A DNA stretch of 64,000 bases from Gamsiella multidivaricata (GCF_025024155.1 NW_026251729.1:124001-188000); one strand, 5' to 3'. Shown: positions 12,701 through 24,964, counted from the first letter of the stretch. The notes: generated by a model not told the origin, from the letters alone. Translations and numbers: made by a program.

Positions 12701-15700
12701 CCTTTGTTCAGGCAAAATTGAACGCTTTCCATTCGCGCTGGCTTTCCGTGAAGACGATGATGGATCCAGATGTCCAGGGGAGGGATGTGCAGGCGTTTAA
12801 AGAAGCCAGGAAGAGCATTTGGTTGGCACTCTGCACTTCCTTGAGCGCCGAGTTAGGCTGGCGCTGGAAGAACTCGCCGACACTGGTGGCGTATCTCAAT
12901 GAGATCTTGGATGTGCTTGCGAGCGCCCCGACAAAGACTTTTGGCGCGGACACCGTCTTTGATTGGAACGATGACAAAGTTCTGAGGGAGTCAGTATCAT
13001 ACGTCCAGAAACTTTTCGATATCTACACTGACGATGAATGGATTCGTGCAAATCGAGATGCACTGCCATGGTATAGGCGGTTCCGGGACCTTAGACTTGA
13101 GTCAACCATGTTCAAGGTTGGGGTGCAGAAACGTGAGGCGGACTGTGTGCTCAAGAGCGGCAAGAGAGACAATGTTCGATATGAGGCACTCATGGAGGAG
13201 CTCTTAAAAAAATCGCCATCAGCTATTCACCTGCCATCCGTACGACAGTTTGTTTCGGATAAGCGGCCTGACCTGTTGACTGACGAGCAGATTCGTATGA
13301 CTAAAGGAATTGTGGGCCTCTTCAACCAGGTTGAGACTGCAGAGCCATGGGATTTCTTCGTGAACACGCCCTCCCGACTCGACCCTCACCAATGCGAGCT
13401 GCTAAAAGCGAGACATCTCCTTGGCATGACAGACACTGGAACGTCCTTCAATATTCGAGTCCAGCATGCCCAGTCGTTCATCGCCATCCCGACTACAACT
13501 GTGGAGGATGTCGCCAAGGCACTTTGCACTCCTTCCTTGCCATCGCGCATTGTCGAGGCGCTTCTTATGTTCCTTCCGACGATAGGAGAACCTGCGAGCA
13601 CCCTCCAAATCCTCCTGGCTCCAGTGTATATTCAGTCTCATTTGGCTCGCACCTCCATCCATGCTGTCGAGAACGCTCTCACGTCTGTTCCCGTGCACCG
13701 GATTCCAGACTTTATCTTGCCACTCTTCCCGCCTGCCGAGCAGCGCCAGCAAAAGGTGACGGTCCAAAAGGAGGGCGTTCGCCTGGCATGCGCCAGTATG
13801 CGTCTCTTAGTAGAGCCCAAGATCACCGCCTTGATCGACGATCTGTTGAGTCGAACGGATATCCAGAGTGATGTCCATATAGTCATCCTTCAATCTTTGT
13901 TTGGCTTGCTATGTGGTCCCGAAGGCAGGGAGACACGTTATCAGGATATCACGGAGCGGATCTGGAAGATATTGGTCGACACTGCACACTCGGATCTTCT
14001 GAAGAAGTCCGGTGTTGCTTTTGTTCTCTTGGCAGTAATACCCTCGTCCAGGCGCCTGGGACAGGCGCCTCGTATGAATCCGTCCAGCGGTAGTCGCATA
14101 CTCAAGATCAACACAGCCCTACAGAACCTGGCTAAGGTTGTTATTCCTGAGAGTCTTGTCGATCGGTACGTCGACGATATACTTGCACCCATGTGCGCGA
14201 AACCAACGGGTGAAAACGCAGGCGATGACGATCTGGTCGACGTTCGAACCTTGGCTCTACAAATCCACACACAGGTCGAAGGCTGGATCACTGTTAGAAA
14301 CGCATCCAAACTTGCCAAAACATGGAGAAAAGAGGCATCCGAGGTTCCACTGGAGGAGGACAAGGATCAACTCTGGCCTTTGTTTTCTTATGGCATCAGT
14401 ATGTGCGTGGGAAAGGAGGTCCAGGGAGCGCTGGAAGCTGGTCAAGAAGGAAACACATCCTGGCAGGAGCTGATCGGCCTTATTCAAGATCAGGTTGACC
14501 ACTTTCTGGACCCAACACTACGCCGGGAGTTGCGAAAGAAGGCTCTGGAGAGAATCAATGGCCTACAGCTTAAGGACTCTTTTTTGCTGCAAAACTTTGA
14601 GAAAGCGAAGAAGATTGGTGCGTTCACAGGAGACGTCCTCGATTTGTCGCGTCCATTGTTGGGCAAGGGAATGGAGGCTGTGGCCTGGAAGATCGCGTTG
14701 GCGAGGGAGATTACGGTTTTTGGCCCCCAAGCGGACATGACGCAGGACCAGATCAATGAAGAGGCGCTCAGAATCCTACTCCGCATTGTGGACTATACCA
14801 ACCGATACCTGTCTGATGAGAACGTCGTCAAGGAATGGGTCAAACAACTTCTGTCCAAGGCCAGTAATAACACGCCTTTGAAGAGATTTATTGGTCTAGC
14901 CCTTATCAGGCCACTCGAGGATTTGATTGACTGGGTTCATCTGGACGATGTGACCCTGAATGTTGTATGCAGCAATGCCGGGGTCTTTACACTGGCTGAA
15001 ATTGGCGTTTTGGTGGAGAGATTAGCCAGCCGCGAAAACCCACATTTTTACTGGAGACAGCGAAAGATGATCTCCCAGGCCATCACACGCGAAGTTCAGC
15101 GCCGGTTTGCGGAGAGCCGAAGAGAGTTGACTCAGAAACTATTGTCGTCGGTGAAGTTGATATTATCACCATTGATCAAGCGTGCCCAGGCTGCGGGATG
15201 GATCCAAGGGCCCGATGCGACCATCATTTCTGACATGATGAGGAGCCATATGTCTATCATGTGTACAGCCTTCCCCAGAGTTACCGGCCCGTGGCTGCAT
15301 CACAATGTCGCCAACGCCCTGGAATCTGGCGACGATAATTGTGGTCTGGCGGACATCGTCAACGCCTTTGTGAGCTTCGGTTCGCAGGCTACGTCCATGG
15401 GGCATCAAGATACGGCCATTCAGAAGATCAAAGCAACTGACAGATACGGCATAGCCCCAGCAACAGCTCTGATCCTTGAAGCCCTTATGAACGGCACAGT
15501 GGCTGGATTGGACTTCACGCTGTTCATGGCGCCTCATAGTGTCCCATTCGAGGTCATGCAAGGATACTGGTTCCCATTTAAAGCCAGCCCTGATTCGGAG
15601 ATAAGTATCAGCGGCAAGACGAGCCTTCCCTCGACACTGAAGGAGCTTGACTCGATCTGGAACAAGACCATGGGCGATCATCCTGGATATTTCAAGCCTT

Positions 15701-16405
15701 TGGACCAGGGTAAGTTGATTCGACGCGTTGATCGTATTATATAACGGCACGATACATGCTTACTAACTACGCACTCTATTCTTGTCCGCCCTAATTAACA
15801 CAGCTGTTCGAAGCGCTTCTCAGAAGAATACATCGCCGATGCTCCTCCAGATGTACCGCAATTACGCCGCGCTGACGATCAACAAGCACCCCCAGGCTGT
15901 GCTGATGCGACCGTACGTCTATCTGGAATATGCACGTCTGGCCCTGACACAACCTGGCACGACTGTCACTCCAAATATGATCGCAGGACAAATGCTAGCT
16001 GCATTTACGCCTGTCAAAGATCCAATTGCCGACCAGTTTACGTTTGCGTGGGCGCCTCCCCTGGGTCTGGCACTGGACATGGCGGAGTATTTGTTGCATG
16101 ATGTCCGTGATGAGGCAGCGACGGAGGGAGAGCGTGAGGCGCGATTGATTGAGCAGACGGTGGCCACTTTCTTGAACGGGTGGCTCCAGCAGATTGTGTT
16201 GCGGGAGGTTGGAAAACTGCTAGCGGAGGAAGCAGACGTTGCTGCCCTGGAAGCGCGCTACATAGCTCTAGTCGAGGAACTCTGTGAGGATGGATCCGGT
16301 GGGCAGGGTCTGGCATTGGAGCTGGGCGATTTTTTACCGGGCGGCCAAAAAAAGAGTGCATTTGACAATAGTACAATGGAAGAAAATGATGGTGACTACT
16401 GCTAA
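9740..16405 (+). CDS. Uncharacterised 2,093-residue protein, probable helical-repeat solenoid
   Basis: Five exons (9740-10321, 10418-12021, 12131-12278, 12364-15709, 15804-16405) join in frame to 2,093 residues. Introns are 85-109 bp with GT-AG ends. The ATG at 9740 follows a TATA box and a CT-rich leader. I recognise no catalytic motif, signal peptide or transmembrane segment. The sequence is a long succession of amphipathic helices. Examples are ALLVANLNHPYQVGKKSLLS-like and SRIVEALLMFLPTIGEPAST-like stretches of about 35-45 residues, which resemble HEAT or armadillo-type solenoids acting as scaffolds. Composition is ordinary and lacks the low-complexity inserts of neighbouring genes, so the whole length appears folded and constrained. 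A solenoid fold is inference from helix pattern only. Proteasome-adaptor, importin-like and kinase-scaffold roles were considered, but none has a supporting motif. The 3' end converges on the HAS-like gene with only 111 bases between stop codons. Confidence 0.8.
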
Positions 16406-16461
16406 TGGCATCCCTTCAGACGCCTAGCGCAAGCGACAACTATATTATGCGTATGTATGTG

Positions 16462-16467
16462 AATAAA
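16462..16467 (+). terminator. Polyadenylation signal candidate AATAAA
   Basis: AATAAA lies 57 bases after the stop codon at 16405, inside the 111-base gap before the convergent HAS-like gene. It is the best candidate 3' processing signal for the long plus-strand gene. Confidence 0.5.
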
Positions 16468-16516
16468 GGGTCAATTTGTTACATAGTGTAGCTACTCATT
16501 TTTTTTTTTTTATACT

Positions 16517-19439
16517 CTACACCTCGAATCTCGAGACTTTACGTTTGCTACCAAAATCTGCATTGATATAACTTCTGTTCTCATACAGCTCCTCGTAAGA
16601 AAAATTGCGCTTGTACTCGCGGGTGACGATTCCCGTCCGTTGGAAGAACCACAGGTACGAGAATAGATAGCCCAGGCCAAAGACGATCAATGCCCTCAAT
16701 ACCATGGCATCGTCAAGGAAGGGTGGGGCCTGATCCTCGGGCATGGGTGCAAACTGAGAGTACCGAGAGGGGTTGCGAGTCAATCCAAAGAAGAGCACTG
16801 CGGCCCAGGTCATCGGAGCAATGTAGTTTTGAAGCTGCGTGAAGTTCCGGAACAGGCGCGCGCTAGAGGTGAAGAGAGTAATAAATACATGGGTCAGGGA
16901 TGCTTTTTGTTGTTATTGTTATTATTGTTGTTCGTCGTAGTAAAGCGAAGACGGTACCTGGTTCCCCAAGTGTTGTCATAAAGTGTCAGGGCAGCATAGA
17001 CTTTTGAAGGTACATATCCAATCATGTACAGGGGCCCATACAGTGTTGTGAAGAAGAATTTCTTGTCGCCTGTGATCCTAAGCGCAAACACGGTCTTCAT
17101 GCAGCCCACCAGAATAATCGACACCATCCACCAGGTGAATTGGGATCCGGTGCCAAAGTAAATGCAATTGACAAAGTTATACACCATCATCATCGGGCAT
17201 ATGAGTTGATAAATTAAGGAGTAGGTCATCCAGGGGGAGTGCAGGTGAAAGCAGCCAAGTTGGATGGGGATTTCGCGGAAGAAGGACTTTGACCACCGTG
17301 TCTGCTGAGTCACCCAAGTAATAAACCCAGTCGGCGTGTCTGTGTAACAGATCGCGTATTGCGAAAACTTGACCTTGAATCCCTCCTTCAGGACCAAGTT
17401 CGTCAGGTGTCGGTCGTCACCGTACGTACAGAACACGCCTAGGAAAGACTGGCGCACCCAGCTGTCCATCACTTCGGCTACGATCGACATCCTGTAGATC
17501 CCAAGCGGGCCAGATACGCAGTTCACGACGGAGTGGTAGGATTGTGCACCACGCTCCAGATTGAATGCGAACCAGTACCAAATTGAGGAGAGGAAGGAAA
17601 CCCAGGTACCGGTGTTGTAGATCCGCACATCGCCAGTCGCAGCGCCGATAATAGGTGACTCTGCCAACGCAAACGCCAGCTCTATTCGGGTTGAGAGAGT
17701 GCATTAGCGATCAGTAACCAAAAGCTACTAAAACCTTTTTTTTTTTTGTAGTCAGTGTGAAACTCACCTTTACAGACGCCAGGATCGAGATAGGTATCAG
17801 AATCTGTAACAACCACTGACTCGAGTTCCTGCTGGAGCAGTGCCGCAAAGCCCGTATACATGGCACATCTCTTCCCGCGATGCGGCTGCATCACACAGAC
17901 AGGCCCAGGATGGTACGCAACCTGCCTCACCAGGTCTTCCCTCTCCTTATCGCTTGCGTGTCTATCCATGCACAAGAAATTTGGACGAAAGACTGTTGCT
18001 CCCTGTTTCCTAAAGACTCTTATAAAGATCTGTGCCATATACTCGTCCTGCGGTTCGTTTCCATCAACAACCAACAACACGCGGTGATTACGTTGATACC
18101 GTATTGCCCTCAAACTCTTGAGACATCCCTCCAGTAGAACCGGATCCTCACGGTATCCGACCGCGAGGATACCTGTGCTGAGGCCGACCCAGTGTGGGTC
18201 TCGTTTCTTGACCCGTTGGTCCACTTTGTGGCGATTCAGGGTCGAGAAAATGATGATACTCAAGAAATCGACGGTCATGAGCATCCCGTACGTGACCGAG
18301 GTCTGCCAGCCGCCCGCGGAGATCCGAAGTTGGAAAGATGTCTTAAGAACCGCGAGCGGAAGCAGGAATATGTTCATAGTGAAGAGGATCCACATGACCT
18401 TTTTCCAGAGCGAAATCGGCGAGGATTTGAGGCCGGAGGATTGCGCGTTTGTTAGGGCGTAAGATGGAGGCGCCTTCATCGCATGCGCGTCCGGGGAGAC
18501 TTCACGGCAGAGATCGCGATAGTGTGATGCAATATCGAACGGAGAGGATTGTGGGGAGTAGTATTCGCGGTGCTGAAGGGATGGTGAGGCATGCGCGGAA
18601 TGAAAAGTTTCGGTTGGGTAATTAGGGCTAAGGGGCGAGGATGTGCTAAACTGAGGTGAGTAGGGACTATCGTAGTCCTGGCTGGAAGGGGGATATAATT
18701 GCTGGTACAAGAGATGTCTGTGGTAGTGCTGGTCGGAGTAGTGCCCGTAGTCACTACTGTGGTCATATCTCTTGCGATCTGAGGCGTCTGATTTGTGGAT
18801 AGGTTCCGTAAGGCCCATGGATGTGATCGAAGGCGTGGGGAGCTGTGGTATGGATTTATATGGGCTTAGGGGACTAGGAAGGCCCAGGTGTGGCGAATTG
18901 TAGTGCATAGCCTTTCTCAGCTGTAGTCCATTGGCGGACATAGTCGTGGATGTGGTATAGCTTTCTGTCGTTCCAAGTCTGGCCTCAGCAGAATCATTAA
19001 GTTCTGCAGGGTTCTGGTACAAGTCTGCCTGACCGACATGGGCTGTGTGGTTCACCACGGCTCCATTAGCGATCGATTGACTAGCCAGAGGACGGCCTGA
19101 ATCGTATCTGCTGAATTTCGCTGCACTTTGATCGACTGAGAGGGCTTCAATGACATGACCTGAGACGTGGCGAAAGCTGTTAGAACTACTCTTTCGCGTG
19201 TGACCCAGATGGGTGTCATGTTGGGAGTGATAGCGATGGGCTTGCTGCTGCTGTTGTGGTTGAACCATCATGCTATAGCTAACTGGCAGTGATGCTCGAT
19301 GAGTGCGCCCCATACGTCCTAGCTGTTCAGAAGAGTAGAGGGCTAGGGTATCCTTTGTGCGAACTGCAAGTCCCGGATCTGCATCTTGAACGGATTGGTG
19401 GCTCAATACGGACGTTTCTTCCGGCGGTTGAGACGGCAT
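16517..19439 (-). CDS. Hyaluronan-synthase-like GT2 glycosyltransferase
   Basis: Three exons on the minus strand (19439-17768, 17681-16958, 16862-16517) give 913 residues. Class I hyaluronan synthases are processive family-2 glycosyltransferases of the plasma membrane that build and export a GlcNAc/GlcA polymer. Residues 1-345 are disordered and Ser/Tyr/His-rich. Two membrane segments follow (~355-410). The catalytic core shows VVDGNEPQDE, DSD (546-548) in TDSDTYLDP, SGPLGIYR, GDDRHLTN (~645-652) and QQTRWSKSFFRE starting at ~683. GDDRHLTN with QQTRWSKS is much more HAS-like than chitin-synthase-like, where QRRRW is usual. Four or five C-terminal membrane helices follow, with KVYAALTLYDNTWGTSAR at the last junction. 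The fungal relative known to make hyaluronan is Cryptococcus Cps1. The product here is inferred and could be another polymer. The introns are 86 and 95 bp. Confidence 0.85.
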
Positions 19440-20997
19440 GATAGATGGGGACTACAGAAAGGTACCAAAGGAAGAGGCAGAGCACGTTAGGAAGCTGATG
19501 TATACAAGTTCTATTTATCGATATTCGTGCATTCCGAGATTCCTAGCAGAGTGTATTGCGATGGATATGATAGGTGCATCAACGCATTATACGATGATAG
19601 TGCTTGCTAAGAGCAATAAGAACGTTGACTTGAAACACGTAAGGTACGCTTCATTATTACCTGGTCGTCTCTGCAGCACGTTGACCCAAAAGCTGACGAA
19701 AAGAACGCTTGAAAGTCAAAAAGAAAGGTGGGAGGAAGTGTGTACGAAAGATATAATCCCACTCAGGAGAATAATTTGTGGATCTGAACGGGTACTGTAG
19801 ACTGTTGACAAGGAAGTTGAAAAGCTAACGCACTAGGCGCATAAATAAAAGGCAACAGCGAAAACAATAGAAAGAGGAGGAGGAAGGTAACACTGAGATG
19901 GGAGCAGAGCAGACTATATCTCTGCGAAAGGATGGTACAACGAGTGTTTCGGGTATGGCAGGCAAGCCTTGCTTGAGTTGTATAGGAATAAGCTAGCGGG
20001 TTGCAGCAGGTTAAGTCAGAAAAAGTAGAAGATGAAGCAGAGGAGGTAGGAAGAGGGAAGATCAAAGAGTGAAGAGGGAAAGACAAAAGGTCAAAAGGCA
20101 CCAAGGTACGGCGCTGCTAAACGTCATCGTTCTCTGCATCAAGGAATGTTGCCTGGGTGGGGGACCAAGAGGGCCGCGCATGAGTCTGTGGATAATGTCT
20201 ATGTGCTTACCTGCAACTGTATTTCCCTTGGATAGTTTATTGAATCCAGGAGATAGTAGAATTCTAATCTCTTCAGACAGAGAGATTCCCTATTATTCGC
20301 CCTCCGCAACATATATAGCCATTCTCATTTTGTCAAGAGTGAAAAGAGCGAGGTGTGACAGGTTTTGTCCAATTCCATCTCTTGAATAGCTGCAATAAGG
20401 ACGCGTGGAGCGCGCGTCGCTGGGCTCTTGGTGACTGGAGGAACCGAACGAAGCATTCTCCCTACGACCTGATGCATCTTGGTCCTACAGGTGGAGGCGC
20501 ATTTTATTCGAAAGAATCTGAGCAGATGGAATCCTTGGATCTGGATCAAGAAAAAGGGCGGGACTATTGGAGGTGCAATGTGGCAAAGACCAGAGCCTCT
20601 TAGGATTTTACTGCGTAATGACGTTTGGGGTATTTGGGATCCTATCTTTCCTAACGTATTCGAACGAATGGTGCTGAGTAATGAAGGACCAGAAAAAGGG
20701 AGGAGGTGATGGCGGAGTGGGCCGGAGGAAAGGCCGTTTCTACTTTCTTTGGTTGAAATTGACATGTCCAAAAATACATGCTTCCACAGTATAATTTGAA
20801 GTAGAAGCATAGGGTATTCTCTTTTGCACAGTTTCCGCGAACTTGCTGCCACTTCAATAGCTGCTTTATGTCTCATCGATACCACTCTTCTACGCTTCTC
20901 TTCAGCGCTATCGTTGCGCAAATAATATCTTGCTTTATTGACCCACTCTAATATCAGTTGTTGCGAAAGGATACACTGGCACTACTTATCACGGCTC
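19440..20997. other. Intergenic region between the HAS-like and HAD genes
   Basis: About 1.56 kb. It should contain the promoter of the HAS-like gene on its left edge and the 3' flank of the HAD phosphatase gene on its right. A 198-codon minus-strand frame (20325-20921) has no recognisable motif, no good start and unbiased composition, so it is not called. Confidence 0.4.
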
Positions 20998-21784
20998 TTA
21001 AGCCTCCCTCTTCGTGATCTCGATCCACCCATCATCTAGAACCTTAATATTCAGGTCGTTAAAGCTCTTGACAATCGGGCTGGCGCCCGCTTCGATCAAG
21101 TGCTCCAGTGGCATCGTCCCTGTGTTCATACCGATCACGGCCTTTGCTCCAGCAGCAACGCCTGCCCTGATGCCCGCAGGTGCATCCTCAAACACCACAC
21201 AGTCCTTGGGCTCCAAACCTAATTGCTTGGCCGCGGACATGTAACCCTCCGGATGAGGCTTTCCTTGGGTGACATGGGTGGCAGTGACCATGATGGGGGG
21301 CGTGGCAAGCCCGGTCTGAATGAAACGTTCCTGTGCCATCTCTAGACCAGCACTGGTGACAACAGCCCAATGTGTTTTTGGGAGGGATTGAAGCAGCTCG
21401 ATAGCTCCAGGGATGAGAATCATGCCATCTATGTCTTTCAAAACATTTTCCTCCAGTTTGCTGAGGTATGCAGGAGTCTGGTATTCATCTTGAAGGTGCG
21501 CAGGGGCCCATTGCTTCATGACTTCAAAAGACGGGCGGCCGTGTGAAGTAGCGATCAAGGTGTCAAAGTCGACGTTGTGATTGTCGCACCAGACCTTCCA
21601 ATGACGCTCTACAATGACGGTTGTGTCAATGAGAGTACCATCCTATATACAGATGTTGCGGGTCGATCTATCGGTCAGAACGGGATAAGATTTCGATACT
21701 TGGCCAGGACTTCGGACAAAAACATACCATGTCGAACAACAGACCGCGGCAACGGATAGGGAACTGGGAGTCATTGGAGGTCAT
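20998..21784 (-). CDS. HAD-superfamily sugar-phosphate or glycerol-phosphate phosphatase (GPP/DOG type)
   Basis: Two exons (21784-21728 and 21642-20998) give 233 residues. This is a soluble Mg-dependent HAD hydrolase. Motif I is interrupted by the 85 bp intron: LLFDM in exon 1 joins DGTLID in exon 2, rebuilding DxDGT(L/I). TSAG (motif II) and KPHPEGY followed by VFEDAPAGIRAGVAAG (motifs III and IV) are all present. TSHGRPSFEVM matches the SHGR segment of yeast Gpp1/Gpp2 glycerol-3-phosphatases and Dog1/Dog2 deoxyglucose-6-phosphatases. The length fits that family (about 245-250 residues). The exact substrate cannot be set from sequence. Glycerol production under osmotic stress is one possibility. 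The start ATG at 21784 is the only one giving an intact motif I. The gene is divergent from the first wax-synthase gene, with 677 bases between start codons. Confidence 0.88.
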
Positions 21785-22461
21785 GGCTGGCAAGTCCTGA
21801 AAATGAATGAGCAGAGGGTCGAGTTGGTGAATGATGAGTGATGGGTATGAGGAGAGAAAAAAAAGAGAGTGAGAAAAAAAATATGGGGCGTTAGATAGTG
21901 TACGTCTGATGACGATCATGTCCAGGTAGTTTTTACCCAGCATCCGAGAAGGTTTTGACGACGGGACAGCCTGTTCGCTTTTGTGTACAAAGATTGTGCC
22001 TCATGATGAATCCAAAACACAGCTTGCAGTGGGCGGATAAGGGCATCCACATCGATTGGCCCGATAACACCGAGGCGCTGTGGAGCATCTTTCATCTCGC
22101 TGCGCAAAAAAAAAGAGGGGGAACTGTGGGAACTCTTCCTCATCTGCATCATCACATGACTTGTACCCTGAACGCATTTTTCGTTGCTGCTATTGTTTGC
22201 TTGACGGGGGCGAAGGGGCAGGGAGGGCGAAAAGACAACAGAAAATAGCCCTGGCACAAGTCCTTCATCATCCATCCTCTTCGTCCTCTGCTTCATCTCC
22301 TCTCATCCGGATCAACAGGGCCGGGTCCATGCTCGCCTGGCAGACAACATCACGACCACACCCCTCGCTCTTGTTATCTTGAACACTTTTAAACTTTTTT
22401 GCAAATACACAACGACGACTTCGCACAGGCCTCAATTGGATCACACTCTAAACTCGCTCTA
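21785..22461. other. Divergent promoter region, HAD phosphatase and wax synthase 1
   Basis: A 677-base shared upstream region between oppositely oriented start codons. No coding feature is supported. A-rich runs (near 21857 and 22105) and a GC-rich segment near 22205-22235 are present, with no clear TATA box. Confidence 0.45.
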
Positions 22462-23862
22462 ATGGCGACCTTCCTCCTGTCCTCGTTACTCTCGCAGCTC
22501 TCTTCCAACCAGGCCCAAGATGCTGCTGCTACGTCTGTTCCTCTCTCGGTGTCTACCTCGGACTGGACCTGGAAATGGGTCTCTGAAACTGAGTTCTTCG
22601 CGCTCCTGACCTCAAAGTCCACGAACCCACTCTTCCCTCCTCCCAAGACCATCCCCAATGGTCTATTCTTGCTTGTGTTCAGCTTCTGTCTCATTTCCCT
22701 GTACGCGCTATTGATATCACCCTACCCACGCACACGGGGAAAGCAGATTCTGGCCCTCCCTCTCCTGACCACAATGGTGCTCCTGCCCCTGTTTTTCACT
22801 ACTCCACTCCAGATCGTCCACATGGCTATGAGTGTCACCGCGATTGCAGTTGCCACAAGAATGTTCGATCTTTACTATGTCCAGCCCTGGACCGGAGTTC
22901 GCAGTCGATACTGCTTAGATGAGGTCGCGAGGTCGAAAAAGGATCTAGATTCAAACCAACACTCCATCATACAGCAGCAGCGTGAATTCGAGACGTTCCT
23001 GATCTGGGATAAGCAACGGTTCAAGGTCGAGATGTGGGCACCACTGCGACGGTTTTCCACCAAACAGAAATCTGCACCTGCTTCCCGCTTTCTTCGCTGG
23101 CAAGATCTCCTCCTCCAGAGTCTTCTGTACAACATTGTCCTCGACATCGATATCTTCATCATGTCCCATTACACCTCCGAGGAACTGGAAGTGATGCCCA
23201 TTCCAGAGTATGTGTTCTGTATGATCGCCATAGTCACGTTCATCATGTCCCATATTCTCTGGATCTGCGCCACCTTTGCCCTGATCTACTCCCTAGCCAC
23301 TCGTCGACCTGTTGATCTCGCGGAATGGGGCATGTTGGCGAACAAGTTACCGTGTTTTGCCCTCACGCCTGCCGAGCTCTGGATCCATTGGCAAACCCTG
23401 TTTCGGTACCTCTGGGTGGATCTGGGGTTCCTACCTGTGAAGCGTTTCTGCAAGCAACATCTTGGCCCTGAATGCGTCGGTACTGTCGTTTCCAAGGCCG
23501 CTCAAGAGGTTTTGCCTGTATTGGCTGTCTTTACGCTCTCGGGAATATTGCATGCGTATACGGTGTATGCAGCGTGGCGCGAATCCGTTTGGAGCCAACT
23601 GTTTTATTTTATACTCCAGGGCGTAGCTGTGGTAGCGACCAAGGCAGTGGAGAGAACATGGTTCGGGAGGAAGATTCGGTACATATACAACAATGGTAGT
23701 TCTACCGCTCGGTGGGGACTGCATGGACTGGGGCTCTTGATGATGGCGGTTTTCCATACGTTCACATTGCCCTTTTTCATGGAGCCATATAAGCGACATT
23801 CCATGTGGCTCCCGCTGAATGAAAGGAGCGTCCTCTGGTGGATCTATGGCAAAGCAGCATAG
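22462..23862 (+). CDS. Wax-synthase-domain MBOAT-type O-acyltransferase, paralogue 1
   Basis: Single exon of 466 residues. The ATG at 22462 is chosen because the frame upstream of it has no ATG. Multiple hydrophobic segments are visible, for example GLFLLVFSFCLISLYALLIS, LLTTMVLLPLFFTT and the C-terminal LHGLGLLMMAVFHTF. The signature region is ELWIHWQTLFRYLWVDLGF, followed about 45 residues later by LSGILHAYTVYAAW with the likely active-site His364. This arrangement is that of wax-synthase domain proteins (MBOAT-like), integral ER or lipid-body enzymes that transfer acyl groups to alcohols. MFDLYYVQPW near residue 140 is also shared with the next gene. The real acyl acceptor is unknown, and fungal members include acetyltransferases of secondary metabolism. 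It lacks the Gln/Ser insert of its tandem paralogue at 24965. Confidence 0.85.
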   Translation: MATFLLSSLLSQLSSNQAQDAAATSVPLSVSTSDWTWKWVSETEFFALLTSKSTNPLFPPPKTIPNGLFLLVFSFCLISLYALLISPYPRTRGKQILALPLLTTMVLLPLFFTTPLQIVHMAMSVTAIAVATRMFDLYYVQPWTGVRSRYCLDEVARSKKDLDSNQHSIIQQQREFETFLIWDKQRFKVEMWAPLRRFSTKQKSAPASRFLRWQDLLLQSLLYNIVLDIDIFIMSHYTSEELEVMPIPEYVFCMIAIVTFIMSHILWICATFALIYSLATRRPVDLAEWGMLANKLPCFALTPAELWIHWQTLFRYLWVDLGFLPVKRFCKQHLGPECVGTVVSKAAQEVLPVLAVFTLSGILHAYTVYAAWRESVWSQLFYFILQGVAVVATKAVERTWFGRKIRYIYNNGSSTARWGLHGLGLLMMAVFHTFTLPFFMEPYKRHSMWLPLNERSVLWWIYGKAA

Positions 23863-24964
23863 AACATAGAAGCTGTTATTCCATAAAAACCAAAATAGAC
23901 ATCATGACCGTGCGTGCGGCGTTCTCACGGTGGAATATCTGTGTTCAACTGTCAACAAAAAATGAAATCCAACCGTTGATCGAATGTTTGCTAAAGTAAG
24001 GCGATGTAAACTTGTTATCATTGCGGTACAGGACCTTGAGGCTGAAAAAGAAGACGAGACCTTTTTTCCCAGACTCATGTCCAGATTTAATCGGGATTCC
24101 AATGCTTAGTAGCGCGTGGAGGTGAGCAGCTGGTTTGCAAATGAGCAGAATGTGGATTATGGTTTTCTTGGCTTCTCGGCTGTTCCCACTGCGGCTGAGC
24201 TCCCTGTCTTTATTATGAATTTCGGCTCGCTCCACACCACATGTCTGAACTCTGAGGTCCATAAGGTATTTTCGAAGCCAAATCATGACGATGTTCTCCT
24301 CCTAATGCCAAGCCATGTCCACACACACGTATCGGCTGGTAGACAATGACATGATCTGGTCTTAGCATCTGTATACCCGTGCGATTCGCATACCTCTGAC
24401 TACTGTAGCAGCCAGTTATGAGGGCAGAAATATACAAGCGTAGGCCTTGTGCAAACAATACACGTCATTTTATTCTCGGGATATGGTATGTTGAGCGTAA
24501 TGAACTTGATTGTGCTAGAGAACTAAGGATGAGCATTGCTGGCTGTGCGCTATGCGGACAAACCCTGAGACAGCAATTGGACACGGACAAACAATGACAA
24601 AAACAGATTCGGCCCTGTCTGTGTTCTTGCTCGTGTTCGTGTTCGTGTGCATGTGCGAAAGTCGGCCTTGGGTTCTCATGGGCGAGGGGGGACCGAGGGT
24701 CAATATGTGTCCGGGTTGTGCGGGAATGGATGGTTTCATATTCATATGAGGAGGCAGATTGAGTGGATCAGATTTGGAAAGTGCATTGACAATCCCGATT
24801 GTGCGCTTTCTTCCCTGTTTGGATCACATTTCATCATCGCATATGGTGCCAAAAGGGACTATAAAAGGGAGCCAGATCAGCCCGGTCTTTTTTCTTCACT
24901 TTTCGATCTTCATCCCCAGACAATCGCCCGCCTTCAACAACACCCTCTTCATCTCATATTTTCC
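23863..24964. other. Intergenic region between tandem wax-synthase genes
   Basis: About 1.1 kb with no supported gene. The right end has the downstream promoter. The in-frame extension upstream of 24965 (from 24647) overlaps the TATA box and is therefore leader rather than coding sequence. Confidence 0.5.
24860..24866 (+). promoter_or_regulatory. TATA box candidate for wax-synthase paralogue 2
   Basis: TATAAAA lies 99 bases before the ATG at 24965 and is followed by a C/T-rich leader. Its position argues that translation starts at 24965 and not at an upstream in-frame codon. Confidence 0.6.

Noticed and set aside
16517..19439. Assignment of the GT2 gene as a chitin synthase
   Set aside because: QQTRW with GDDRHLTN and SGPLGIYR fits the HAS-like group better than the QRRRW chitin-synthase pattern.
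20325..20921. 198-residue minus-strand frame
   Set aside because: Composition is unremarkable, no domain pattern, no good ATG context; likely chance in the HAS/HAD intergenic region.
24647..24964. N-terminal extension of wax-synthase paralogue 2
   Set aside because: It includes the TATA box at 24860, so it is promoter and leader; ATG 24965 gives the proper family N-terminus.
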